A stretch of 62,576 nt of DNA from Acanthaster planci (lineage: Eukaryota; Echinodermata; Asteroidea; Valvatida; Acanthasteridae). The stretch's first letter is position 1. Each line of letters begins with the position of its first letter. Below the pieces are notes generated by a model. That model was not told the origin of the DNA and searched no databases. It was given only the letters and a program-made list of their open reading frames with translations. Shown here one piece after another: positions 10,658-58,191 of this stretch. The stretch is taken from NCBI RefSeq assembly GCF_001949145.1, contig NW_019091787.1, positions 1-62,576 of the forward strand, read 5' to 3'. Made by a program: the position numbers and the translations under genes.

Positions 10658-12070
10658 GGGACCGGTCCAGGAATGACTGGAATATGTAATCCAAGTAGTG
10701 AACCACGTGACAGGTAACGTGACCTAATAATGAGGATGAAGGGTGGGTGTGGCTCCTCAAGCAGGATCGGAAAGGAGTAAGGAGGGTACACACTATACAA
10801 TTCCTTGGCGAGTAATAGGAGGAGACTATGATGCGAATACAAGACGTTTACAAGGTTTGGCTCTCATTGCACACACTAAACGGAATGGGTCAAACGGCTG
10901 CACGAAAGACCAATTCTTTTGTTGGATTCCCTTGTTCAGTCTTGCCCGAACAATAAAATGTTTCGAGGCTTACCGAGGATTAAACGCCGCTATCTTTCGT
11001 TACGCTTGAGTGAACAACAATGGGGAGAATTGAAGCAGAAAATATCCAAAAGCTCGCCTTTAAAAGCATTTTAGCCAACAAAATGATGCTTTTTACAGAG
11101 GAAATCACATAACAAACCGGGCTATAGTTTCAAAATTCGAAAATTCCCCCGGAATAAAAAGTTGGCTTTTTTTCGATGGTGGGTTCCACGCTGAAACTTT
11201 CCATCTCCGAACGTAGGTGGCGCTGTTTAATTAATCCGCTCCATAGCTCTATACGTATATTTTGTGGCTGTGTGATAGCTCGATGTGTGAATAAACACAC
11301 CTGCCTCATGGGCGTAGCCAGGAGTTTTGGGGGAGGAACATTTCAGGAGAAAGGGGCAGGCAAAGCACTTAGTTTCGTTTGCTTTTAGCAACTTTATAAA
11401 CTTTTAACTCATTCTCTCTCTTTTTTCCTCGTTTTGTAATTTTCCCCACTTTTTCGAACACGTACAATTATTGTATTGTGCATTATGGACAGAACCTAAC
11501 AAGAAAATGAAAGAGCGCCACCTACGTTCAAAGGTCGAAAGTTTTAGCGTGGAACCCACCATCGAAAAAAAGCCAACTTTTTATTCCGGGGGAATTTTCG
11601 AATTTTGAAACTATAGTCCGGTTTGTTATGTGATTTCCTCTGTAAAAAGCATCATTTTGTTGGCTAAAATGCTTTTAAAGGCGAGCTTTTGGATATTTTC
11701 TGCTTCAATTCTCCCCATTGTTGTTCACTCAAGCGTAACGAAAGATAGCGGCGTTTAATCCTCGGTAAGCCTCGAAACATTTTATTGTTCGGGCAAGACT
11801 GAACAAGGGAATCCAACAAAAGAATTGGTCTTTCGTGCAGCCGTTTGGCCCATTCCGTTTTGTGTGTGCAATGAAAGTAAAATCTTACAAACGTCTTGTT
11901 TTTGCCCCTTAGTCTCCAAGTCCAAATGTACTGGTGCATTCCCTTCCCACTCCCAGACTTCTTGCCGGCCAAACCGTCTTCCTCCCTTTTTATTGTATCT
12001 CGTTACCTGTCACGTGGTCTCCTTGGGTGACATTGTGCATTCCGGTCATTTGTAGACCGGTCTATTGACG
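10652..12070. repeat. 1.42 kb foldback (large inverted repeat)
   Basis: The left arm 10,652-11,228 and right arm 11,510-12,070 are inverted copies around a loop of about 280 bp. Both rims carry GACCGGTC next to CGTCA. Both arms carry CCACGTGACAGGTAACG. The inner part (10,866-11,190 against 11,560-11,875) is nearly identical; the outer 200 bp of each arm have diverged strongly. The innermost ends carry AGGTGGCGCT facing AGCGCCACCT. No target duplication or transposase was found. Frames in the two arms mirror each other and are not treated as genes. It may be an inverted duplication or a foldback element. Confidence 0.9.
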
Positions 12071-12440
12071 AAAAAAAGAAAAAAATCTAAATCAACCGTC
12101 AGTTTTGCTTCGGAACGAAACAGTCGTCTTATCTGTCTGTATTCATAGTTCAGTAGTTTTTAATGAATAAAATCCAACTTACGGTTCTCCTACAATTAAC
12201 AAAAGCAGTGCATTTCTCGCATTGACACGAAATAGAAGTTTTGGCCTTAATTTTACTTTTCTCATGCCAAAAGTGCTAGTAGGTAGGACAATATAGCCTT
12301 TTGTGGGCGATTTGAAGTTTTGTTTAAAAGCCCACATATTAAGGATTGACATTACAACCACACTTAGAAATTACAGTCAGTTAAAGGGCGGGGAAAAAAA
12401 CACACAAAACTGACAACACAGTACGTGAAACTTAAGCAAA

Positions 12441-12446
12441 CTTTAT
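12441..12446 (-). terminator. SLC36: poly(A) signal of the SLC36 gene
   Basis: AATAAA on the minus strand with a CA cleavage context about 20 nt on and a GU-rich downstream element. Confidence 0.6.
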
Positions 12447-13589
12447 TTTCATCACTTCTTCATGACCTCAAACAGAAGAAAAGAAAATCAAGCACTGGAA
12501 AAAAGTTTGTTTTACGGGCAGAAAACCGCATTCACCAAATGCAACCAAGTCTGATCCCTCTATAAATACTCAAAGTATGTCTGCTGATAAAACATAAATC
12601 AGAATAAACTCCAGAGTATATAGTTGTATTTCTTGACAATCATCGTGGTTTATGTGATACTGTGACCACAAGACAAAATGAACCTGGACTCTTCAGTGTA
12701 AAATACCAAATATATTTTACAAAATATGGAGTAACTAAAATTTTGTGAAAAATTTGAATGAATTTAGAATCTACACGTGAAAATCCCTCCTTCACACACA
12801 TAACACAGTGAATCGTAAAATGTATGCAAAGACAAATCAAATTAAAAGACAACTGAAGAAAAACTTACAAAAAAATTGACTGTTACAAACGCAGGAAATA
12901 ACACCAAAAATACAGAGTTCTGTCACACTGTCGACTATGAAGATCCAGAAAACAGTTCCATTGCAGACCTCTGACCAATTACACAAAGCTTTAAGCAGAA
13001 AATATAACTTGCCATATTTATGTACAAGGGAAAAAGAATAGAGAAGCAGTACAGCAATACACAATACATGTATTTGAACCTTATTAGTTAAGATTTGCCC
13101 AAAGGTTGACAAAGTGGCCGTTTGCATTTTTGTAGAGGTAATCTTCAAGCACTACCATGCAGTGAAGACAAAACATGTTTTTCAAATGTTGGAGACAGAT
13201 TTGTTGATTCAAGTGAATCTGTTTTCTACACGCAGAAAAGCTACTTCTTGAAAACAAGAAACAAGCCCAACAATCCTATGCAAATCATGCATAACTTTGG
13301 GATTAAGACTGCATGCAGTGGTTCCCAGCTGACCCAGTTAAACACCAAGACCCAGCAACATTTTCTACTCTTAATATTATGTTATCTTTTTTGGAAGAAA
13401 TTAAAAAGCAACATTTTAATAATGATGAATCAATGAATGATATTTTCAGTATCAACCAAAAAACAGCTGAAATTTTGAATATTTAGCGAGCTATGACCCA
13501 AATACCTTTAACAGTGAGCAGCTATACACAGTACATTATTGATACTTTGCAATTCCACAGTAGTGGAATAATAGTTTGATAGATTTTGA

Positions 13590-13655
13590 CATGCACAAAA
13601 GACGTACAGTGTGGATGCAAAAGACGTACAGTGTGGATGCAAAAGATGCATAGTG
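13590..13655. repeat. short tandem repeat, about 3 units of 22 bp
   Basis: Units of the form GCAAAAGACGTACAGTGTG; the third is degenerate. It lies in the inferred SLC36 3' UTR. Confidence 0.8.
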
Positions 13656-15203
13656 TAAAAATTAATTTTATGGTAATGTATTCACACAACACCACTTTTG
13701 AAGTATGTCAACATGTGTCAAACTTGCCTTCCGTTACTATGGAACTGCCCTTTTGATAAAATATGGCCAAGAAATTTATGATACTGTTATTTACAGGCTT
13801 TATATAAAAATAAAGATATTATTCAGTTGGTTACATACAATCTACCTAAATTTGAGCTTATAATTGTCCAGGTCAACCAAAAGACATGTAACTTGGGTAT
13901 TCTTCACGAGTTTTTCAACATCCCTTTTTCTTAAACCTTCTAAACTGATCTGTACACCCAAGCCTCATGACTGAGCAATCTAGATCAGTGTTATCAAATC
14001 TTTCCTTAATGACATTTTACTGTCAGATATTTTCTGAGAAGATTCTCTGATAACACATTTTGGGCTCCAACAAAAAATTATCAAATATAAAAAAAACAGC
14101 CAGACTTATTTATTTAGGATTTTTTCAAGCAACTAGGTTTTGCTATTTTGCTGCTAAATTTGATACTTCAAGCAGTCATTCCATTCAGCACCCTTTTGCT
14201 TAACCTTAAAATTGCTGACCCTATGGGTCACAAACACAAGTGCACCCTTGTGAAAAACAAATGGTGGGCAAGGCCAGCAGGAGAGTTACTGTTCAAACAC
14301 AAATGAAGCCTAAACTGGTGACCTAGGGTTAGGCACATGCACTGTGCATTTGACAGTTGCCAAAACTTTTTTTTCTCATTTATGATTAGTGCTGCAAAAC
14401 ATTCAAATTGGCACATTTGAAAACTTTAACTCGAGGGTTAATATTCCTCTATTCTACACCGCTGACAAGATCTAATATTTACATTTTACAAAAGTGACCT
14501 CCATAAATACATGCCTATTTATACATCACCAATAGATTCAAATGGAAATTCTGAATCATCCTCATAGGATTCACCTTTCCATTTCAATACAAATGGAAAA
14601 TGTAATAAAACACTTTCCAAAATGATGCATTTTCAAAATCTAAAAAAGGGATTTCTCCCTCTTCCATTCTAGATTTTAAAAAGCTATGTGATTTTACAAG
14701 CATGTAAAAAAATTATTTCAAAGTTCCTCAGATCTCCAAATATTAAACTTTGGCGTAAACCAACAAAAATCATTAGAATCACGCTGAACAGAGTGTCGGA
14801 TTGTGGAGGACTTAAAAGCAACTGTAATAGTTACAGGTCATGGTCCTTCAGTCTGATCTGAAGTGAGTGTTACAACAGATTAATTGCACAATTGCCAGCT
14901 TCTCCACAAATGCAAATACATGAAATAGCATGCCCAAACTCACGACACTCAATACCTCAAAATATATTTTTAGCAAAGTGATGCTTCATATTTTGTATAA
15001 AATCAATTTAAAAATCCAAGTTTGGATTCTCACTTGCCCTGGCTTTTAAGTTTGAATCATAAGGACTGGATTTGCATTACCTCCTGTTAACAAACAAATG
15101 CTTTACTGTTAACACCATAATACAAAAGAAAGGCAATAAAATTGAGACAATTTCTAATAGCTGAAACTAGCAAATGTGAAGCACAATTTTAATCTACATA
15201 CAG

Positions 15204-35099
<19,896 letters not shown>

Positions 35100-35221
35100 G
35101 GCTTACTGGAATGGTGACGAAAGCATTTGAACGAACACAAAAATGTATAAGTTACAATGGTTCAATAACCACGAACGGCTGTCTGCAGGATGCATGAGCA
35201 TGAACACTTTTTCCTTCCATT

Positions 35222-35287
35222 TACATGTACAATGTACATGTGTACTGTACATGTACAACATGTACCTGTATGCATGTACATGTACTG
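35222..35287. repeat. ACATGTAC palindrome cluster
   Basis: At least six overlapping ATGTAC/GTACAT words in 66 bp, just upstream of the candidate SLC36 first exon. Confidence 0.7.
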
Positions 35288-35302
35288 GGTCTAGGCCTTC
35301 AA

Positions 35303-35312
35303 TGCACGTGAC
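35303..35312 (-). promoter_or_regulatory. CACGTG E-box upstream of SLC36
   Basis: Minus strand GTCACGTGCA matches 8 of 10 bases of the CLEAR element GTCACGTGAC bound by MiT/TFE factors, which control lysosomal genes in vertebrates. CACGTG occurs elsewhere in the window at about chance frequency, so this is only suggestive. Confidence 0.25.
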
Positions 35313-37512
35313 GCATGGTGATCATTGAGGGCGCACTCGGTAGTTTTGCGGCCGATTTTTTTGACGCTGTCCTGATCTATCCTGTGGGGGAAGCATTATT
35401 TTGCACCCTCCTGTTAATATCAGCACAGCTTGGGGAAAGTGTGGGGTCACACGGTGAAAGGGGTTAGGCTGGGAGGAGATTCCTTCCTTCACGGGTTAGG
35501 TTAAGCGGCTTCGTTGTGACAGTCTATTCATCCCCCATATGAGATTCTCCACCAGTTGTTTTCATAAGATAATTCAGAAATGATTATTAGAGTTGAATCC
35601 CCCGGCACATGAAAAAAGAAAGAAAAAAAAGTGGACTTCTGTCCACTAGTGACCGTACTTCAATCCAGTGGCGTATCCGAGTCCGGGTGTTAGGCCAGAA
35701 GGATATTTTTGAAAATGACAGTCAAATTCAGTTCCTTGCAAAATATAACACGTCTCTGATTTGCTTTGTTGAAAGATGACTTTTACTTGCACATAATTAT
35801 ATCTACTGTGCACTAAATAAAAGATATTTAAAATGATTTCAGATGTTGTTTGTAAGCAAGCCGGACGTAAAGAGGATTTTATAATCTTTACCTAGTTAAA
35901 GCAAAGGTAATGCTTCTGGGAGAGTTGCTGATAGCTATTATTATTTCGGCTCTTCAAAGAGTCAAGCATATACGTTGTGAGTCCTGCACTGTGTGTAAAT
36001 TAACGTTTCATTAAAAAGAACGATATTGTTCAGAAATAATAACAAATTACACTTCTTCGTAGCAGTTTGTACAAATTGTGTTATTGTCATTTTGTATCTC
36101 TTGCAATAAACGCAAAAACATGCAAAATGGTCTTCCGGTTTAACAGAATCCTGAACACGGAACAGTCGTTATAAAAGTCATAAAAGAGAGAGAAGACTGC
36201 GACACAACAAAAACGACACTGCCGATTTCGAATATTGCACGATGATATGCAATGGGAGATACGAAATGCTGGAGCCTGTGAGCCCACACCGACGTTCAAT
36301 AATGCATACAAAATACAAATGAGCAAGCTGAAAGCTAAACAATAAAATAAAATTTACAAAAATGAAAATGAAAACAAAAAGAGGCAATGAATCCTCTGTA
36401 CTTCAACCACTTAAATAACCCAAACTACTAGGGGTCGCAGTGATTACCAGCACATCCGCCCTTCGATCATTCTTTTGCTTTAGTAGCGGTATGACGGGGG
36501 GAACACTGATTACGTGCCCCTGTCTTTCTTTCTTTTCTCTTGCGTGAGGGTATGTGTGCAGGCGTGGCATACATAGTGTGGACTATAATGTAGGGTATGT
36601 TGTGTGGACTAGCACACGTCCACAATGTTTTTCCCTCTCTAAAAACCAGAGTTTCAGAGGTATTTTGGGTCAGGGTTATCTGTGTCAAAATGAAGAGGAA
36701 CAGTCCGGGAAATCATCATCAAAAATCCCGCTCGAAGGAGTTATCCTAGTTGGAGAAAAAGGGGTATTTACCTCAAGTTTCCTTAACCACAAGAGAACAA
36801 AGGAATGTCCACACTTTGTATGTAAAACAGGGGGTGGGGGTGGGGGATACACATTTTCCTTCCCGGTTCAAAAGGGTTATCTAGTAACTTTAAAGACAAA
36901 AATTGTCCCTTGTATATGCCTGGCTTGTACCTAACAGTTTTCTTTTTGTAAATATTGGACCCGCAGCCACGTCAAATATCCAGTTGTAATAGCAAGGACT
37001 GTAGGATATTAAGAAACTAAGCTGAGATGAACACGCGTACCCATCTAATTCCCCTCGCTTTCGAGAAATTAACAACTTCTTTGGGGCAACAGTCTTAAAA
37101 TAATTCTTTTTGAAAAGTTTCCTTCTTGTGTGAGATTGATTTGGGGCTTTTTGTCCAATATGCATTCTTTTACCCATAAAATAAATGAAAGCACAGGGAA
37201 TGCCCAAGAAAACCCCGGAAGTCTGGCCGCCATCGAATCTCACACTGCGTCATTATTTTTCAGTGACATGTCGGCCCTCCACCTCCGTCGAAGCATCGTT
37301 TCTTAAATCGATCCCCGAATACAGGCTTACAGTATTAAAATTGACTAGAAATACATCTACTTCATAATTTGGCTTTGTTGTATGTGCATATAATTTGATT
37401 TGTTTCGTTAGGACTCATATTGACCTAACAACAGCAAAGTCAGACAATTTTCAAAGTTGTGGGTTATTTGAACTGCACTTGCAGCTGGCCGCAGTGGCCG
37501 GGCGGTGAATTC

Positions 37513-37593
37513 TTTTTCCGTAGGTGGGTGAGTCAAAAACATGAGAAGGCCTCGTGAATAATTCATAGTTTGACTCACCCACGTACGAAAAAA
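37513..37593. promoter_or_regulatory. inverted repeat with two TGAGTCA (AP-1 type) sites upstream of ISWI
   Basis: Arms 37,513-37,536 and 37,569-37,593 match with two differences over about 24 bp. Each contains TGAGTCA (37,529-37,535 and, inverted, 37,571-37,577). The repeat lies 35-115 bp before the candidate 5' untranslated exon. It could be a promoter element or the remains of a small transposon. Confidence 0.4.
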
Positions 37594-37599
37594 ATCGAA

Positions 37600-37648
37600 G
37601 CTTGGCGCACGCACGGACGCCGCTAACAATGAAGGGCGCCCTCGTTTG
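37600..37648 (+). other. SMARCA5: candidate ISWI 5' untranslated exon (end defined, start approximate)
   Basis: A CpG-rich segment ends in a consensus donor, CGTTTG/GTAAGT (37,648/37,649). The first good acceptor is TTTTTTGTTTCAG at 37,904, only 27 nt before the ISWI ATG. The exon contains an upstream ATG at 37,629; after splicing its frame (MKGALV) ends at a TGA formed across the junction. Confidence 0.45.
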
Positions 37649-37931
37649 GTAAGTAAAAGAATGCGATAATTTGCTATTTCCCTGTATTTATTTCTCATTA
37701 CCACCTACATTTATCCTTCTATTTATTTTCTATAAAACAAAAATACTTTGAAATTTAATTTTTGATTTAAATATTATATATGTGGAAAAAGTTTTATCGT
37801 TAATTGCAGGCATTGTGGGCCTACATTACGGACGAGCCTGTCCGACAAGTCCTTGTGTGCGGCGCGAGAGGGAAATTCTGTCACTAGTATCTTTTTTGTT
37901 TCAGACTGATTTTACAGTTCTACTCCTCAAA

Positions 37932-54477
<16,546 letters not shown>

Positions 54478-56545
54478 GCAGATTAATTAGATAAGAATGA
54501 AGTACTCAGTTGATAGGGCTTCACTTGTACCACGTAGTCAACTCTTGTTAAACCTTGGGTTTGCTTCAACCTGATTTATATTTACCTGGGCTCCAAATGG
54601 ACCATTACTGTGAAAAAACTTGGTGTTTGACAGATCAAGTTGTCTTGAATGGGTTCTAAGTCACTGATCTGTTTCAGGTCTGGTTTGAACTGATTCAAGT
54701 GAATCAGAATTTAAGGTATAACCTGCTTAAACTTGCTGACACATGATTGGTGATGTTCTAAGTGATTCAAGATGCTGAGATCATTTTGAACTGGTTCAAA
54801 CCAAATCAGTTTTGGTTGAGCCCTTTAAAATGGCCACTTTTACAAGAAGGTAACTTGAGCACCAGCAGTTGTAATATTTGTGTGAACTGGATGCTGCTGC
54901 TTTATAGTGTTAAATTTGGCTCATAATTGTTGTGGCAGATCAGACCTATTTAAAACTGGTGTAAGAAGACCTGCCTGTAGGATTCATTAGTTAGACAGAC
55001 CTTTTAGTTTAAATGGTGTGAAACTTGAGAAATGTTATGATTGATTGAACTTTTTAAGATTGGAAGCTACAGTTAGTTTGTTACGTAATGTGATTTTAAA
55101 ACAGAATAAGTGTGTGTCATATCACTGAAAAAGGTCAGTCAACGGATAAATCAAATTTCAAAACTGATTGATTTTACACTGGTGTTGCCAACATACTGAC
55201 TGTCTGTTATGCTTTTATTTCCTTTGTGTTCAATCATTGTTGCTATGGAAGTGTGAGATGCACAGTGGATTCGATTCCCCTGTGTTATTTATTGAGGATA
55301 TTCACAGAACACTAATAGGAAAATGATGACATATTTAAGCTGAAAGACCTATTGTATATAAAACCTTAAAAAGGATTTTCATGATACACCACTCCTTATT
55401 TAGAGTAAATCCTAGTTTCATCAGTTCCTACCAGCTTTTTTAACATTTAGTTCCCAGTTTTGAAGGTTTGTAATTCCTAAAATCACTTAGAAGAAGCAAT
55501 TATGTCAATCACCCACACTCCACACTGTTTTAGCCCCTCCCCAATCCAACTCCCTCTGTCCCCCTTCTCAGTATGTAAATAATACATTGTTATGTTCAGT
55601 ATCTACCCCCTCCCCCCCAAAAAAAAGTAACAGAAAGTTACATAGGAAAGATAAGAGTCTGTAAAATGAAAAGCAGAGTGCTTTTTGTCATTTGGATCGT
55701 CTTACTGTTTTTTTTACGTCTTGTGGCATGGTATTCAAGGGACTTGTTCCTGATTGATCCCAGTTATGAACATGTATTAGCAGTCCCTTGTAAAACATCT
55801 ATTCAGAGAGGTTTCATGTGGGATTAATAGTGTAAGCGCGAGTAATTACCTGTTTAAAAATGGCTCTTTTTCATATCTGGATGCCCTATATATTGTGTAT
55901 TGACTTTTGTAAGTTGTAGGCTTTAATTTGCTCATAAAATATTTATTTTGCCCTTTTTGCTTGGCTTTTAGAGGTCAGCACAGTATTGTCTGTCTTTCCT
56001 GGTTACGAATGACATGAATGCATTCCACATAATTTTTTTATCTCAACATAAGTTTTTGAAAGTGTTGTAAGAAGTTTAACTTTAATATTTCTACTTTCTC
56101 CTGATTCAGAAAGTTTTTGAAAGCTTTCAGTTCTCAGATAACCAGACTGATACAAACAAATTTACAGAAACGTAGTGAATATTTGCCTCTTTTCATACTT
56201 TTCCCTGGTAAATATTATGAATGCAAGTATACATCAACATGTCAGCTTGATTAACAGTAACATTTGTTTTGCTTAAGTCATTGTAAAATTTAAAAATTGC
56301 TTAACAATCACTGTTTGCTACTGAAAAACGCACTGTTTCCGCATAGCTTCAAAAATGCTTTTGTTACCTTGTCACAGTGTATGTGTTACAAGTTGTGATT
56401 TTTGCTTTGTGGATTTATTTAGCAATTATGTTATTTGGCCTGCACTTACACCTTTGAAGGGCATAACTTAAGTTGACTCTGTATTTATGCATAATTATGT
56501 GCGTTTCATATCTAGTACTAGAAATAAAATACACGTTAACTGTAA
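54478..56545 (+). other. SMARCA5: ISWI 3' UTR
   Basis: Non-coding, AT-rich. AATAAA at 56,523-56,528 is followed by a GU-rich tract (CGGTTGTCTTTGTATG), giving a 3' UTR of about 2.07 kb. A fallback AATAAA lies at 56,598. Confidence 0.55.
56523..56528 (+). terminator. SMARCA5: poly(A) signal of ISWI
   Basis: AATAAA with a GU-rich element 20-35 nt downstream. Confidence 0.5.
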
Positions 56546-58064
56546 ACTCGGTTGTCTTTGTATGATTTATTTAGTGAGCATTGTTGCAGCATACGTGAAT
56601 AAACTCCTTTATATTAAAGTGCTTGGGAATTTTCGGACCAGGACTTGCGTTTCCCTTAAGTATTTGTGCAAGCCCTTGAGGAGGTCACTGATGTTGCCGA
56701 ATTGCCTTATAGCAAGGGTGGATCTAGGACCACGTTTGGGGTGGTAACAAAATAGGAATGTTTTGTGACATTGATGGCCTTTTTCGAGCGACAGTGCTAC
56801 ATTTGGGGTACATGTATTTGAAAAGTTTCAGTTGGAAGGAAGAGAATTGAAATCAAACCCAAAGTTGCCTTTCTCCGATTTTTTTTAAAATATTTTTTCT
56901 TAGTTGCTTTGAGTGGCCATAACCCCTGTTGCCTCCCCCAGATTGGTTCTGCTGTGTTTCAACATTTTATGAACTTTAAATTATGTTTGATTATAGACTG
57001 TAGCCTAAGTAAAAGTTGGCGAATAGCCAAGACAAATTCAGTTTCTAATGAATTCTTTGTACATCGAGTTAATTTTGAAGTTACTGATTCTGAAAAAAGG
57101 CACCCTCCCCTATTTTCATTGCCCAAATAGCAAAAAACCAGACTGCTGCCAACGTACTTGGCTGTGACTGTTGGGCGCTTTGCACGAAGCCACTGGCTGG
57201 CGGCTTCCACTGGTGTGTGTAGTATATGAGCCATAGCCAGGTAATTAGGACAGTCTCCGGCGCACACCGGGGGAATGCGCGCACAAAGACCTAATCATTT
57301 GTCGTCTGCCATTCAACTTACCCATTTAAGAGGGTCTAATCCAATCAAATTGACATATTCACGTTTTGTGGTCATACTTCCAACCAATTGTAATAGCCCT
57401 TTGCAATTACGTCATGGGCAGAAAGTATAGTGCTTTGTACCTGGTGATGTATCCAATTTTTTATGATAAGCCTATAAAAATTAATTACATTAATCATTTC
57501 TTCTTAAATTAAAAAGGACGCAAGTTTTTCTCGATGTTACTTTAAAATAAGGATTTTTAAAATAAAGATTACGAAAAATTATTTCCCGCGGATAAATATA
57601 ACGGGAGTAGTTGTATCCGGGTGCCCGCGGACATGAATATCGGCGCAAAATGTCTGTTTGTCTTCTTGCCGACGGTCATTAGACAGCCGAAGTTCTGCGT
57701 GTAAGGGTCTGTGTGACGTGTTCTTCGTTCATCACACGGGGAGCAATAGTTATAATTACATAATTTCAGCATTTCTGCAAAATTCACTCTGCGCACAACA
57801 TGAAGGCAGGGAGATATCCACAGTACCAACGAACATGAGAAAACTGTTTCATCATAACAACGCACTGAGCTGGTGTTTTTCCATTAGTTTCGGACGAGGA
57901 AACAAACGGGGTCCAATACTCGAGGAGGCTGCATCTCTGCCATGCATCCCCATGTCTGCTTTGTGATTTGCAAGAGTCGAGCTGTAGGCTAAATGAAACA
58001 ACTCTGAACTTTCGTTAAACATAAGTTAGACCGCAAACCGAACTGTGAGCCTACGAAACTCTTG
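56546..58064. other. intergenic; CpG-richer from about 57,150
   Basis: No coding exon recognised. The segment from about 57,150 has more CpG than its surroundings and probably contains the promoter and 5' UTR of the gene starting at 58,095. Confidence 0.5.
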
Positions 58065-58094
58065 TGACTGTCGACATGTTGTGGTTATAAGCTC

Positions 58095-58191
58095 ATGTTG
58101 TCATGGTTGTCGAATGATCAGAAAGATGATTTTGGACATATTGAGGAGACGTTGAAATTTCAAAGACAAGATATTGGTGAGGTCGTCGTAG
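58095..58191 (+). CDS. candidate first coding exon of an unrecognised gene running off the window
   Basis: ATG at 58,095 opens 32 codons (MLSWLSNDQKDDFGHIEETL, then KFQRQDIGEVVV) and ends in a consensus donor, GTAG/GTAAGT, phase 1. An in-frame TGA at 58,065 limits the upstream extension. A 5-codon upstream frame (ATG 58,076) precedes it. The charged, amphipathic composition looks coding, but I recognise no family. No downstream exon in matching phase was found up to the window edge, so the first intron would exceed 4.3 kb. Confidence 0.45.

Larger units (their letters stand above)
12420..15203 (-). other. SLC36: 3' UTR of the SLC36 gene
   Basis: There is no coding potential downstream of the SLC36 stop. 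On the minus strand AATAAA at 12,446-12,441 is followed after about 20 nt by a GU-rich tract (TGTGTTGTC, then TTTTGTGTGTTTTTT), an excellent poly(A) site. The implied 3' UTR is about 2.8 kb. A 22-bp tandem repeat lies within it at 13,590-13,655. Earlier poly(A) sites are possible. Confidence 0.6.
35100..37600. other. intergenic region between divergent SLC36 and ISWI genes
   Basis: No coding exon recognised. An ACATGTAC-rich cluster lies at 35,222-35,287. An E-box, GTCACGTGCA on the minus strand, is at 35,303-35,312, about 200 bp before the SLC36 start. A TTGAGGGCGC word occurs at about 35,326. G-runs at 36,830-36,847 give a spurious poly-Gly frame. Confidence 0.6.

Noticed and set aside
10743-11972. 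Frames in the arms of the foldback (10,743-11,009 and 11,664-11,972)
   Set aside because: Mirror images of one another; the near-identical part is conserved at DNA level and the frames differ between arms. A shared short tail ending LPEQ exists but has no support as a protein.
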